Of a DNA stretch of 64,000 nucleotides, positions 46,319-58,717 are shown in pieces. A program made the position numbers and the translations under genes. The notes under the pieces are model-generated. The model saw only the letters and a list, made by a program, of their open reading frames with translations. It was not told the DNA's origin and did not search any database. Each line of letters begins with the position of its first letter. Position 1 is the stretch's first letter. The stretch comes from Cryptomeria japonica. Its lineage: Eukaryota > Streptophyta > Pinopsida > Cupressales > Cupressaceae. The stretch lies in assembly GCF_030272615.1 (NCBI RefSeq), contig NC_081415.1, positions 602,785,644 to 602,849,643 on the forward strand, read 5' to 3'.

Positions 46319-49142
46319 CTATAGGTTGTCAATTTGATTTGATAATTGTTCAACCCCTAATAAAGAACCATCAGCAGAGAAAGGGGAAGGAAAGCTCATC
46401 AAAACAAACCTCTCTATAAATTGCTTGATGTCCGAGACAATGATTTGTAATGGCTCTAGTGCGGCTGATATATGCATGACCATTCTGTGGTGATTGATGA
46501 AAATATTCATCCTTTCGATGAACTTCTTGCGATCGGCTATTCCCTTCTATCTTATCTCATCATCTTGAGCTGCATATAATATTTGGATCAAGTCCGAGCC
46601 ACAGGGATCTTGGGACCCAAAACAACCATCAAACTATTTACTAGAGCTTCCGCTTCCACACAAAGGGATTGTGATTCTCGAATGAATCTCAACATAGACT
46701 GAAGCGAGGTTCCATATTGCTTAATCTTCTCCCAATGTGAAAGATACAATTCTACTAGAATTGCTGAAAAGTCTTGAGAAACCTGCACTGGGGGCAGAAT
46801 GCTCAACAATCGTGAGACCTCATCACCTTTTGCAATCACTTCTTTCTATAGCTCCCTGCATTTGTTCTATTCAATAATCATTTGATTCTCTAGGGTGAGT
46901 ATTCTGGCCTCTCCATCTCGCACCATTTGCTGAAGTTGCAATGTTTGATCTTGTTCATGTCGCAAAAGAGATTCCACCTCTAGAAGGTGCTTATCAGATT
47001 GTCCGAGGCTGGCCTCTTTTTCTTTCAACTCTACCTCAAATTTCATCTTTTCCTTAGACAACAACACTTGAGCCTCACTCAGCTACCAGGCATAATCTTT
47101 CTTCAATTGAATCTCTTCACGCAGTTGCACTTGAACCTGAGTAGCATCTCTAGAAGTTGCTTTTAATTGCTAAATCTTTGAGTCCTTCTCTTGCAACTCC
47201 TTCAGAACCATGTTTCTCATCGCCTCCTGGCCCTTCAACTAAGAGCTTACATTGTTAAAGGCTGACTACAGCTTCCCTTTTTCCGAATTGGCTTGGGCTA
47301 GCAGACTTTGTAGGAAATTGATTTCTGAGCTCCGGGCCTTATCTTCTTTTCTCTGTTCGATCAGGGATTCTCGGAGATTGGCATTTTCCACTTGGATCTT
47401 TTCCAGACGACGAGTCTTTTTGATGAAATCTGAAGATATAGCTTTTGAGGTTTCCTCCATCATTTCTACCTTGTCTGAGGCTATGGCACTTTGAAGGCTA
47501 ACCCTGATAGCATGTAATGTGTAGTCATTTGGTCTCATCTGAGACTCTGGCTTATCAACCTTGGGGAAAATATTTGTAAAGAAAAGGCAATATTTCTTCT
47601 CATTGAAATGCGTCTGTAGATGAGGATGAGCTAGACGAGCACCCTCCTTTTCTTTTCTCTTTCCCATTGTACCAATGTGAGCAATCTTAGAACAAGAAAA
47701 TTATTGCTCAAAATAATTTGGGTTGTCAATAACCTGACCTACAAAACCTACGTCAGGGGGGACTGCGAAGGGAAGCTTTGAAATAGGCCCAGCGAAAGTA
47801 GTCTGGATGGGATGAGCTAAGACCAATGGGGAAAATAATGCAATGAAGGGGGGAGCTCCTGACGGAAAAGGGCTTGTGGATGCTATTCCCATAATTGCAA
47901 GAGGGGACTCTCCAAAACCCAGCCTACGCGACATGGAGGTTGCTTCAAACATCTATGTGAGAAAACCTGTAGGGATAAAAGAAGAGGCTGGGAAAGGAAT
48001 GGAGGCCTACAAGAATATATTTTGGGGTTCAACCAATGTCCTAGCAGGGGCCAAGGTGAGGGTAGTAGGAACTAGTCATGAGGGGGACGCCCGTTCTGCA
48101 TCCAGTTCATCTAAACCTGGGACAAGCAGGCTAATGGTTCATTGGGTATTGAACCGAGATCTTTGAGAGTGGGAGTCAAGAAGAAGTCTAAAAACTAATA
48201 TGCATCGTTAAAGGCTATCAAGAGGGGTGTCTAGGCAAACACTGACATTTTATTCCCTGACTCGTCACAAATAGCCAATTGCATGAACTGGCTGAAGAAA
48301 GCCTCATTTTGGTGCAGGAGCAGATGGACTAGAACCGAAGAAAACCTGAAGCGCCGCAACTATTGGAATTTTGATAATTGTTTAACTATGGCCCTGGCCA
48401 TAGTGATTGAGAAGTCAAAATGAAAAGGTTCCCTTTGTTTTCTGCATTTAAAGAGAAATCTCATCATTGTGGCCGAAATATCTTGGTCAATATGATAACT
48501 GCACATCCAAGCAAGAATAGAAGAAATGTCCTTGATATCTTCTTGCCTCAGGTCGCTATATGACAAGGGAAACTTTGAATGTCCAGAAGATAGACTCTGA
48601 TTGAGCGTGCTTTGATAGAAGGTCAATGCGTCTCTCCTAGTGCCCCAAAATTCCTCCATTAAAATGTCTAAGAAAACCTCCATTCCTTCAAGAATAGGGC
48701 AGCACCTCATATCTCTAACAACCTCTAGAGATGTCACCACCTTCAAGAGGGAGCTATTGATAGAGCAAGTGGTGGGGTCAAAAACATTGGCGCAAGCCGC
48801 TATAAACTCAAGGCAATATGGGACCATGGGAACCACGAATTGGGGGGCGCTACTATTCAAGAAACAAAATACAATGGATTGAGGCTTTGTTCTATGTTTT
48901 AGCATTCTGTTGCATGCAGCCTCTTTGAGGCTTTTAGGCTACTTATGAACCTCGGGCTCAAAAACATTCTCCAAAGAGTCCAGACCAGCAGACACATTTC
49001 GAGTGGTTGTTTTGGTCTTGATCTTAATTCTTGGCAACTCTACCTTTGGGGGAATGACATGTGAAGAATATGAGATTTCTCCAAAGACATCCACCCAGAA
49101 ACCTCCATGGGCGGAGCTTGAAGGTGTTGCTTCGGCCTCCAT
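46319..49142 (-). pseudogene. broken coiled-coil ORF of element H (unknown protein)
   Basis: Starts MEAEATPSSSAHGGFWVDVF at 49142. One phase runs to about 48200 with stops at 48952ish and 48360 (both TAG); a second phase, from a frameshift near 48200, is used from about 47952 to 46590, and a third from 46510 to 46319. I do not recognise it. The first part (CFLNSSAPQFVVPMVPYCL, EEFWGTRRDALTFYQSTLN, SSILAWMCSYHIDQDISATM) looks globular and alpha-helical; the middle is Pro/Ser-rich; the last 400 codons are coiled coil (RRLEKIQVENANLRESLIEQ, EKMKFEVELKEKEASLGQ). Its reading direction is that of pol. A possible TATA-like ATTTAAAGAG lies about 100 bases upstream of the ATG. It may be the extra ORF of a Tat-type element or a captured gene. 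Confidence 0.6.
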
Positions 49143-49783
49143 TGCAGGCTGTTACTTTCCTTCTATCAAACTTTTGAACAATCTAAGGGGGAAAATCAAT
49201 TAGGTTACGAAAAGATGATGAAATGAAGAAGAGGGAGTGAATTCACTCTTTAAATGCACTGCATGCCTAGATTTTTGCAAAAGCGAATGCTTAATGGCAA
49301 GTGCCCACCTGCATGCGTGCTAGCTTATGTTGCAACTAGAATAAACTCCTGAGGAGGATGAGTACTGCCATTCTTGCTTCCCATGATTACATTTAGTTAA
49401 CTCGTCATTGCTCGAGTCCTCTTGAGGGAAAAAGCATGTCCAGACAGATCTTTTCTTTAATCGAGAGAATCGACAGACAGTAAAGCTTGAGAAAGTTGAG
49501 ACAGTCCTGTGAAGGTTGAGATTTAAAACATGATACACGTGTACATATGCCTGACATTCATTTGCATCGACTCCTTCTTCGAGGTACCTGGCAAGACATT
49601 TCCAACTCTGAATCTAGGCTCATTCACTTGATGTGAATTAATGGAAACATGACATGAACATTGGAGTTTGGGAAGGTTGGTGCCTCAAGCATTCATCATC
49701 TCAAGCTAAAATTTTACTATAAATATGTCTCTTTAGACATTCCTTTTGTATAGAGCAAGTTTCAACTAGGAGTTTCTACAGCC
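49143..49783. promoter_or_regulatory. shared 640-bp spacer of a divergent ORF pair
   Basis: It separates the minus ORF (ATG 49142) from the plus ORF (ATG 49784). On plus, CTATAAATATG at 49718-49728 is a good TATA 56 bases before the ATG. On minus, ATTTAAAGAG near 49240-49250 is a weaker TATA. The arrangement suggests a bidirectional promoter; this is inference from position and motif only. Confidence 0.5.
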
Positions 49784-50461
49784 ATGGATACTCTAGTTAG
49801 GCTTGTTAGCAGCAAAGCGCAGGTCACTTTCTTAGGAAATATCTCTTATCAGAGATTGCAGTTGATGATGCAGAGAAAAAATCCTTTGATGATTGCTGCC
49901 ATTAAGTGGGTGCTCGAAGAGGACTTCATTGATAATGCAGACCAGTACCGAGTGAACACAGACATCTTCTCGCATTTTATAGATTCACTACTAGATTGTG
50001 GTCAGCCTGGGCTGCTAGCTATGTCGCTAACCAGGGCTCTCTTTTCCCGAGACTACTTGGGCAGACTAGAGGATGTGATTGCATATCATGTCCCTTTTCG
50101 AGGGCTCCTACTACCATCTAACCTGGAAATTTTTATCACTCACAATGAGGAAGTAGCTTGGCATCTGCTCGTCAATGGGCTAAAAATAATGACATTGTCT
50201 TCCCATTGATATCACGCTGAGCTTATAGTAGAATTTCTTTTCATCTCAATCTGATAGTCCTTGTCCCTGAAGATACTGAATGGTATACTAAATTCATGGG
50301 ACTATATCTTCCCTTGGTTTCTAACACCACATAAATGACCGAACCTAGTTGTTGTTTTCCTGCCTAGGGAACCTAGAAGCGATTCCGACCTTGAGTGGTC
50401 AAAAGGAGGGGACTCTTCTAGTGATGGTGAGGATTCAGATGAGGACATAGAAGATCAATGA
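49784..50461 (+). pseudogene. antisense ORF of element H with acidic tail (unknown protein)
   Basis: The open frame MDTLVRLVSSKAQVTFLGNI ... runs to 50209; similar-quality coding continues in another phase (HLNLIVLVPEDTEWYTKFMG) and returns to the first phase for an acidic tail DSDLEWSKGGDSSSDGEDSD ending at TGA 50459-50461. So two compensating frameshifts break a ~225-codon protein. Its helical core (LLDCGQPGLLAMSLTRALF, EDVIAYHVPFRGLLLPSNLE) is not a family I recognise. It runs opposite to pol, has its own TATA at 49718, and its 3' end converges on the integrase stop. Position and direction match the antisense ORFs of Tat-type gypsy elements. Confidence 0.6.
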
Positions 50462-50726
50462 ACAAGTGATAATCTCCCACTACTTGACTTTTTCTTTATC
50501 ATTGTGTAAAAAGGAGGGGCCAAAAGCCTAATCTCTAATGTAACAGAAATACCAAAATGCTTAATATAATGAACTTTCTTTTTCTTTGCTCAACTTTGGA
50601 ATTCTTTGAAATTTATTTTACTTTGCCACTAGCTTGGGGAATAAATGAAATAAATTAGTCACTCAAAAGAACTATTCACAATATATACAATGTATACAAT
50701 ATATACACTAAATGAAAAGAGAAAGC
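50462..50726. other. convergent 3' spacer between the antisense ORF and integrase
   Basis: AT-rich, with AATAAATGAAATAAATT near 50640 on plus that could serve as a polyadenylation signal for the antisense ORF. Confidence 0.4.
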
Positions 50727-52310
50727 TTAGTGAAATGGCTTGAGGTGTAAACCATTAACTGGAATCCAGAGGGGGTCTCCATTCATGTCTTTGAATTCGA
50801 ATGCATTGAAACCTTTACAATTTAGAATGCAGAAAGGCCCTTCCCATAGGAAATCAAACTTGGCGTGTTGGTCGGGCTTCGCCGCCCTTTCATTGTACTT
50901 CAGCGCGAGGTTCTGAGGGTTGAAAACCGGATTGGAGCTCTTTTTACTATCAAACCACCTTTTGATGGTTTCCTTCCTATCTTGGAGAGTCGCAAAGGTT
51001 GTCTCCCTTGCCTCTTCTAGCTCCATAATCTCTGCTAATCTTATGACAATAGGGTTGTTCTCTACCACCTCCATGGACTTCAGTAGCTACAAGGCTAGGA
51101 TCTTTAGAGATGTGGGGAAAAGTGCATATTTTCCATATAATAGCTTATATGGGGAGTTTTTTAGGATTTGTTTAGGTGTTATGTGGTTTTCCCATAATGT
51201 GCTTCTCAGATGATGGTGCCACTCCCTCTTATATTCAGAACCTATCCTTTTAATAAGTCTAATCAAGTTCTTATTAGTGGACTCAGCAAGTCTATTCCCT
51301 TGAGGATAATTATTAGAAGAGGTTTTAAGATAGATACCTCTATCGATGGCAAATTAGGTAATTCGTGAGCCAGTGAATGCACGTGCATTGTCTTGTATGA
51401 TGGTTTTGGGAGAACTGTATCGGCATGCTAGGTCCTCTAGGAAAGCCAACACTTCACTTTTTGATGAGTTTCTCAAAGAAAAGGCTTCGAAACATCTGGT
51501 GAAATAGTCAGTGGTGGTCAAGATCCACTTGTGTCCAACCGAACTGGGGGATTGATCATTCCAATGAAATCAAGACCCCACTGGCTGAAAGGCTCTTCTA
51601 CTGACACAGGCTTGAGGGCCATTACAACTCTTTTCCTCCTCTTAGTATAATACTGGCACTCCTTGCATTCCCTTACCAAATTATGTGTGTCCTTGAACAT
51701 AGAAGGCCAAAAATATCTAGCTTGGGTAATTTTGATAATAGTTGTAGGTGCAGAGAAATGGCCTCCCAAGGAGCTGTAATGGAATTCATCTAGGATTTTA
51801 TCCACTTGGCTCCGACCTACACAGCGGAGTAGGATTCCATCAAAATTCCTCTTGAAGAGAACTTCGTCTATCAAATGGAAACCATTGTTTTGGAGTCTAT
51901 AAAACCTTCTCTTTTAGGGAGGGATATCCTCGAGAAAAATCCTGGTATTCATGAATTGCTTCCTAGCCTCAATCCAACAAGCTTGTGGAGCATCAGGTGA
52001 AAACATAACAACCTCCTCCGCAGCCATTCCATCTTCACAGGGTTCGCATCCCTGAACTATATATTCGCAAATGGCCCTCCTGTAAATGAGCTTTGTTGGC
52101 TTGATGCTGACATCATATTCTAGGATCTTGGTGATCCAATTTGCCCTTTTTTTGGTGATGTCACCCTCCATAATGTATTCCCGCACCGCAGGATGAGCTA
52201 TGTACACCATAATTTTATTATAGGAGATGAAATGCTTGAATTTCTTCAGTCCTTTCACTATGGCTAAGGCCTGTTTTTCAACAAAGTGGATCAGACCTTG
52301 GAGGTCTAGA
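50727..52310 (-). pseudogene. RNase H and integrase of gypsy element H
   Basis: Starts inside RNase H (EKQALAIVKGLKKFKHFI, then ITKKRANWITKILEYDV); integrase zinc region (HYSSLGGHFSAPTTIIKI, CKECQYYTKRRKR); core with WGLDFIGMINPP, a frameshift near 51520, then WILTTTDYFTRCFEAFSL, TIIQDNARAF and NRLAESTNKNLIRLIKRIG, so Asp, Asp and Glu are all visible; C-terminal domain KFDFLWEGPFCILNCKGFNA and NGLHLKPFH, stop at 50727. The long linker after RNase H and this integrase end are Tat-like. The 5' part of pol is missing. Confidence 0.88.
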
Positions 52311-53289
52311 TAGAAAAACCCCTACCAAGTGCCATTGGATGGGCTTGAGGAGTTAGAGGGTTGAGTAAGACAAGAAACCAAGAAGGTGAATAGAAAAAGC
52401 TCCAAGACTCTCCGCATCAGAAGGATAGGCCAACCTTGCAACTTAATGCATAAACAATGCAAAACATACCAGTAACTAGTAACAAGGTTCCAAAAACAAC
52501 AGAAAGAACAACCAGTAACAACACAAAATGCATAATTGGTAAACAATGTGAATGAATCTTATTACAATCTGAAGGATTACACATGCCACATGATGGATCA
52601 TAGTGCAGGATATAAATAATTCTTAAAACACAATTACAAGATCCTCAGATCATCCTCATATCAAATCAGCTTCTGGGAATCGTCTGTCGGCTCAGCCCTA
52701 ATCCAGACCTCAGCCTTCTAGCTTCAATCCAACCAGATCATAATCCTTCCCAATCTACATCTTCGCTTGATCTCATAACTTTGTCTTCTATCTTCCGACT
52801 TCTATCCTCAAATGATTCATAAGCTTCTATTTATACCATCTGCATTGAATAATTACAACTCAATCAAGTCGTCCCAAAGAACAATCGATCCATGAAATGT
52901 GCAACGGTAACATGTCGAATCAAATCACTAAGAACCATTTCCAAATCATAAAATGATGTGGAGACATCCGGAAATACAATTCAAGGCCTAAAGAAACGCC
53001 TCTAATGACCTACAAGTTACTAAGATCAACCACAACCCAAAATCATATTCGCTCAACACAATGCTAGACTAACTGGTAAGAGCAAATCAACCAGGACAAT
53101 ACTGAAATCCACATCTCATCGAAAAAAAAGGAAAATACTATGAAACTCAAACACGGTAAAGACCATGAACACAAGGGGATAAACCCAAAACCAGAATGCT
53201 AAACACTCACAAATGAAGAAATGCCACAATCTCAAGCAATGCCACTGAAAACTACTCAACCTATCAGAACTAGACTAGTGCTCCTGCAT
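52311..53289. other. unassigned stretch
   Basis: About 1 kb with no domain, LTR pair or RNA gene that I can see. It begins abruptly where element H is cut. Confidence 0.5.
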
Positions 53290-53834
53290 CAATACTTAGG
53301 TATTTGAAAGGGACTCTGGATTATGGATTATGGTATAATAAGGATGATGATTTTACATTGAAATCATATATAGATGCTGATTGGGCCAAATATGCAGATG
53401 CTTGAAGAAGTACAAGCAATGGCACATTGTTTTTAGGAGCCAGATTGATCTCTTAGCTGACTAAGAAACAAGATTTAGTATCATTATCTATTGTACAAAT
53501 AGAATAAATTGTAGCAACATCTTGTTCCGATCAAGTCATGTGGATGAAACAAACTTTGAAAGATATCAAGTTAGTGCATGATAATATAATTCTTATTTTG
53601 TGTGATAATAAAAGTCTCATTAACATAATAAAGAATTTGATAATTCGTTCAAGGAGTAAACATTTGTAATATATTATCATTTCTTAAGAGAGAAGGTTAC
53701 AGAGAAGGAAGTCAAACTGGACTATGTGCCTACTAAAGAATACATTGTAGATATCTTCACTAAGATGTTGGAAAAGGATACCTTTCAGAATATCTAGTAG
53801 AAGTTGGGGATCATTTCTAGTCCTTTATTAACCT
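53290..53834 (+). pseudogene. RT end and RNase H of a copia element (fragment)
   Basis: Plus strand. LRYLKGTLDYGLWYNKDDDF, SYIDADWAKYADA, stop, RSTSNGTLFLGARLIS and LILCDNKSLINIIKNL: the RNase H of a Ty1/copia element, related to that of B but diverged. Then frame-shifted remnants of the usual C-terminus and a stop. The 5' three quarters of the element are absent. Confidence 0.82.
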
Positions 53835-53991
53835 AGATTCATTCAAACAGTGCATCCATAGAGGGGGAGTGCAATAGTTTATCTTTTTCTCCTAGACTGA
53901 TGCAGTGGTTGCACTTAGGGGGAGTGGTGAGTTCAATTTCCTTTGGTATTGCTAGTATACAAGTGTTCCCATCAATGACAAAGGTGGAGAA

Positions 53992-55509
53992 TGTTAGAAA
54001 CCTAACTTTTTGTGCTATGCGATCATTCATCTGAACCTGTCTTATGTTGTCATTAATGTCACTATAGTTTGCAAATGGTCTGAAAGTGAGTGTTCTGGTA
54101 TTATTGAGGGGTTCAGTGAAGATGTTCAGGTATTTTCAGAAGGATGGTGTAGTATAATTTTTAATATGTAGGAAGTAATATTTTTGTAGGAAAGAGTTTT
54201 CAATGTCCATGTGGAAGAATGCCTTGCATTTCTCTGGTATGTGGAGACTGTTTTATGCTTCTAGATATGATGTTTATATTTTGTACATATTGCACTATCA
54301 TATTTTCAAGTGCTCTATTGGTCAGATGGTAGAATTGGTTGTTTTTGTCTCTGATAGTAATACTATCTATCAGAGTAGGTCCAAAGAATGCTTGATGGCT
54401 TCTGGATATGTGGATTCAAGTACTGCGATTTGGATGACATGTTCATGTGATTTGTGTAGTGTTCTAGTTCAATTTTCAAGTGATGTTTTGATTGGAAAAA
54501 GGATATATGATGTCCTGAATTTTGTGTTGCCAACTAGCCTAGTTTTTAGTTGACTATGGTGATGTATCCTACTCGGATCACATTCATTTGGTCTAGGTTT
54601 TCTTTGCTAGATGAGTTATGTTACTATTTTGGGTATCACAATAGTGTGTGAAGGTCCACATTGCGTAATTTGTATTGGATAATATTTTTGTGACGAGTAG
54701 TTAATGTGCTTTAATACTTATCTACATGTTTCACTTGGTGCCATATTTGAAGAATGTCTTAGCATATGTAGTTCATTGGAATCATTTGGAAAGAATGTGT
54801 TATGATGTATTTGGGTCTTCTCTATCTCTTGGAGTGAACCAAAATTAATCTTGTATATAAAGAAGTGTATATGTGTGAGTGATTTTATTGGAGAAGTTTG
54901 AATTGACAAGCAATAGATGTTAATAATTTGCATGTAGATTCGATGCAAGAGTTGTGCAAAAATCAGTTGTGAAGAGATTTGATGACTTGATATATTTTGT
55001 ATGAAATTGTTCCTTAAGATAGTGATTGACATTAGATATGTTTGCCATGATCTTAGTTGCTTGACCCAGTGGTTCAAGGAGAATTTCATGATCAAGAGAT
55101 TTTCTTCCTTTCAAGTCAAATAGTCCTTTCTTTGCTAGAATATAGTGAGTCTTTTGGTAGCTTTCTGTATCTTTTCTTGAAATACTTTGTTTCAATTCTA
55201 CAAGTCATTTATATCTTGCCCTAAGGTTTTGAACCTTAGTTTTGCAAGTTCTCTAAGGATTAGTGGGTTCTAGAGGAAACATTGTAATAAAGTATATTTA
55301 TATTGTGAGTGCGATTCTCATCATGCTTTTTCCCTACATGGATTTTCTCTATAAATAAGGTGTTCATATGTTTGTTGTGTTTTATGCTTTAATGATTTAT
55401 TAATATTGTGATTATATAGTTGATATTTAAAGTTTGAAGATAAAAAATTAAGTATTTTTGTGGTCTGGACTAATTCACTCCCCCTCTTAGTTGTGTGGTG
55501 TGTTCAACA
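53992..55509 (+). repeat. 3' LTR of the plus-strand copia fragment
   Basis: Starts TGTTAGAAACCTAACTTT right after CAAAGGTGGAGAA and ends CACTCCCCCTCTTAG ... TGTGTTCAACA. CTATAAATAAGG at 55349-55360 is a clear TATA. The internal segment 54150-54560 is repeated at 11095-11520. Confidence 0.75.
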
Positions 55510-55639
55510 TATATATTTATATCTAAAAATAAAAATCTTTGCATAAATATAAGCTTACGAAGTGTATTAATATGAATTTATACCAACATATGATATTGTG
55601 AATAAGTTATGGACATCAATTTTTAGCAAATTATACAAT

Positions 55640-55826
55640 AATGAATCTCCTTTATCCTTCCTATGACTATGTTTAAATTGGGAAAGGGGGGACAACATTC
55701 CTCCATTATGACATGGAGGTTAGATATCCCTCTTCATCCTTCCTTTTGGTAACCTGTTTAATTTGAATAATTTGTCCTTTACACCACTATGTAAATTAAA
55801 TATAGTGAAGGACATAACATTTTCAC
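55640..55826 (+). repeat. ~190-bp direct repeat, copy 1
   Basis: Matches 58714-58902 at about 95 percent by eye, from ACAATAATGAATCTC to GGACATAACATTTT. The two copies flank the truncated A-like element. Confidence 0.9.
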
Positions 55827-55863
55827 CCACTTATTCACCCCCCTCTCAGTGGTGCATTGTGTC
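55827..55863 (+). repeat. short LTR terminus (D-like)
   Basis: CACCCCCCTCTCAGTGGTGC then ATTGTGTCTAACA resembles the terminal bases of the D LTR in sense orientation. It is directly followed by ORF2 sequence with no primer-binding site. Confidence 0.55.
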
Positions 55864-55879
55864 TAACATATCATTCCAC

Positions 55880-57489
55880 CAAATACTTGTATAGAGTTAG
55901 TAGATGAAATCACTAAGGATGGCATATTAAAGAATGTATAGTTTTACTATGATCGTTTAGAGAATGATGAACAAAAAGAGATAGAATAAGTATTGTTATA
56001 TTTGGATATTTATAAGAAAGCCTTGATAGAAATTGAAGATCAAATACCGATAGAATTGTATGATATGTTAGATGCTAGGAGACTATTAGCAATGAAAGAA
56101 GACAAACACATAAAAATTCAAGAATTGTTATCTATTTGTGTTTCTATTACTCCAGAGGAAATGTAAAGGACAGTTGAGGTGGTAGGCAGAAAAGTCTTTA
56201 ACAACAAACATAGAATAATGAGTCTGATGCTAACAAGGGTAAATGAGATAATAAAGGAGACCCACAAGGCATGGGTTAAGTTCTTAGGAGAGAACCGAGG
56301 TTTCTTTACTTCACCGGAATCAAAGACAGACACTGCAGACACCTTGGTTGAAGGAAAAGGAAAGGTTATAATCGGTACTTCACCCTCAATTTTGAAAAAC
56401 ATTAAGATAGTGGAAATTAAACCCCCGGTAGACACATGTATATAGACAAATGTTGAGATACTAGCAAATACAAAGAGTGAAAAGGTTAATATTCTACAGG
56501 ATACTATTGTTGAGGATAAAAGTCCTCTGGATACAAATGTACAGGTTTAGGTTATAGTTACTATCGGGGAACCAATAGTTATAGAGACTGCACCAAGTAG
56601 CGAAGCCATCAGTGCAAGTGGGGAAGCTATAAATGATAAATCATCAAAGGAGTAGAAAAGGGAATCTGGTAAAGAATTGGTAGTAGCTCCATCATTGTTG
56701 TCAATTGAAACCTCAAAGGTTGTAAAGAAAAACATAACCGAGATGAGTCCTACTGAACTCATGATGATGGCAGCACAAAAATTAATGAAGGAGGGATCTA
56801 CAGATAAAGGGATTATTGATCAGTCTATCACTGTTTTACATAGAATAGTCCCAGAGTGAAAGATTGGCAGGGAAGCGAGTCCATCCAGCAAGCTTAAGAC
56901 AATTACTAAGCATATTTTAAAGGATTTTCAATCCTTGCAATATATTTCAAACAGGCAAGCACTGGAGAGGTTCACACAAGCTAAAAGAGCTCCATTTGAT
57001 CAGGTGATTGAATCTGAGAAGAAGATTGATGAAAAGCTGAAACTGATAGATAATTCTTTGAAGCAGTGTACAAATATTTATAGGGTATGTTGTAACACAG
57101 ATATACTTATAGTTAATGTGAATAAGAAGATAGATGAATTTAAGGAGAAAATTGCAAATATAGCTAATTCTTTTTATGAATGTACTTCATTGACTACATC
57201 CATTAATGGTCAAATTTTGGTTTTGGAAGCCCAAATTTCTTTTCTTGAGAAGGAAAAAGACAAAATCGTAAGAAGAGCCAGAAGTCTTAGAGGCTTGGTG
57301 AGTCCCCGGTTGGATTCACTCGATGTACATAACAAGGAATGTATGGATATGGTTGGGAAGCCCACATCGATAGAGTTAAATGAGAAAGAGTCCTTTGCAC
57401 GTATACTCAATGGACTTGTATCTATTTTTGACACTTTCAAATATGGTTGGGATACTTATCTTGAGCCATTGGAGAAGGCATATCCATAA
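55880..57489 (+). pseudogene. A-family ORF2, C-terminal half
   Basis: Collinear with ORF2 of element A: DEITKDGILKN against the A copy's EITKDGKLKN, LDIYKKALIEIEDQIPIELY against LDIYKKFLMQVVDELPTELF, then a Lys/Glu/Thr-rich linker, and the coiled coil CTNIYRVCCNTDILIVNVNK, KKIDEFKEKIANI and EAQISFLEKEKDKIVRRARS. Its last part is open for 184 codons (56935-57489, ending LEPLEKAYP), longer than the same part in A. Stops precede it at several sites, including 56161ish and 56857ish. The protein is unknown; there are no catalytic motifs of pol. Confidence 0.78.
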
Positions 57490-57777
57490 ATTTTCAAATT
57501 TGTTAAGCTTCAGTAGGATATTTTTGGGATATTCATTGTACAGTTTTGGATCTTTGACATTCTTTTGAAATTTTTTGATGGTATTGATGTCAAAGGGGGA
57601 GTGATATAGATGTGAAAAAGAAAAGAGGAGTTGTATACTTTAGGGGGAGATATGGAGACATGGAGTATTTTGCATTGATGAATATTCAACTCAGGCAAAA
57701 CAGGCGTGATGAAACCGACAGATGAAACTTTGACCATTTTTCACATGAGTGTTGCCATCAATCCCAAAGCAAGAGAT
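57490..57777 (+). other. 3' untranslated region of the A-like element
   Basis: Holds a canonical CAAAGGGGGAG tract at 57591 preceded by TATTGATGT, then a second, degenerate purine tract (CCCAAAGCAAGAGA) immediately before the LTR. Only the second is next to the LTR, so the first may be an older or duplicated tract. Confidence 0.6.
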
Positions 57778-58717
57778 TGTTGGCAATTGAAACTTAATTG
57801 GTTGGTTTCAGTATGTTGTCATTGATGGTAACATGGTATCTTTTTTCGGCTTCATTTTTTGGTTCAGTTGTGTACCAGCAGGCACTTCACAGACACTACA
57901 CCGGCACCGACACCGACAGATAGAAGGATTCTTTGGTTATCGGTAATGCGGGCCAACATGGTTTATAATATGTTTATCGATACTAGAGGCCCACATCTCT
58001 TGGATCTAGCATTGGGAATTGTTTTTGATATTCTTGTATTTATGTTATCTAGCCGACATGTAATTTGATATTGTAATAATCTTTGTAATCTGACATAAGG
58101 CATGATAAGTTGTATAGGGTATATAGGTGAGTTGGATTAGATCATTTTCATATGGATAAGGTATTGTAGTAATAATGGAGATGTGGATGTAATATGATGT
58201 GAAATATATCAGAGAGATTATTTATGTGAGGATATTTATGTAAGGGTTATTTCGACAAAGGGTTTAGGGTTTCAAACCAGAATAGACAAAGCTTAAACCA
58301 GAACTGTATTCTGGCATAAAAGATGGTATATTAGCAGTTCAACACTTCTCCAGATTGTAGTCTAGATTTATATGTAGTCAGTGATGCTCCTTTTGTGTTT
58401 GAGTAGTGTGCTTTAGGTTGTAAGCCTTCTTGCAAGTGCAGGACCCTTATATTTTGTAATATCTCTTCATATGGCTAGTGGATTGATATTGTGGGTCACA
58501 AATCCCACCGTGGTTTTTCCTCTTTGAGGCTTTCCATGTATAAGTTTGTGTGTTATGGTTCTCATTTTTTTTATTGGCTTATGGGTCTCTTTATTTCTTT
58601 CAATTCTGGATGTACCAGCATACTGTTTGGTGTATGCATGTTTTAGTAAGGCTAAAATTGTTCTTTCTGGTATAACACTGATTCATCCCCCCCTCTCGGT
58701 GTTATTGGATTCTAACA
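57778..58717 (+). repeat. 3' LTR of the plus-strand A-like element
   Basis: TGTTGGCAATTGAAACTTAA to GGTGTTATTGGATTCTAACA. The block TATTGTGGGTCACAAATCCC followed by ACCGTGGTTTTTCC is shared with the A LTRs. Confidence 0.82.

Larger units (their letters stand above)
44961..52310 (-). mobile_element. Ty3/gypsy element H, 3' half with extra ORFs (ends tentative)
   Basis: It contains RNase H and integrase at 50727-52310, then an antisense ORF (49784-50461) and a sense ORF (46319-49142). Extra ORFs between integrase and the 3' LTR, often antisense, are known in the Tat lineage of plant gypsy elements (Grande-type), which fits. The 5' side is cut at about 52310 in the RNase H domain. I could not find its 3' LTR edge; it probably lies within 44961-46318. 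Confidence 0.6.
55864..58717 (+). mobile_element. truncated plus-strand relative of element A
   Basis: It contains the C-terminal half of an A-type ORF2, a CAAAGGGGGAG tract at 57591-57601 and a 3' LTR. The gag-like ORF, ORF2 N-terminus and 5' LTR are missing. It shows that A is a family rather than a single accident. Confidence 0.82.
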
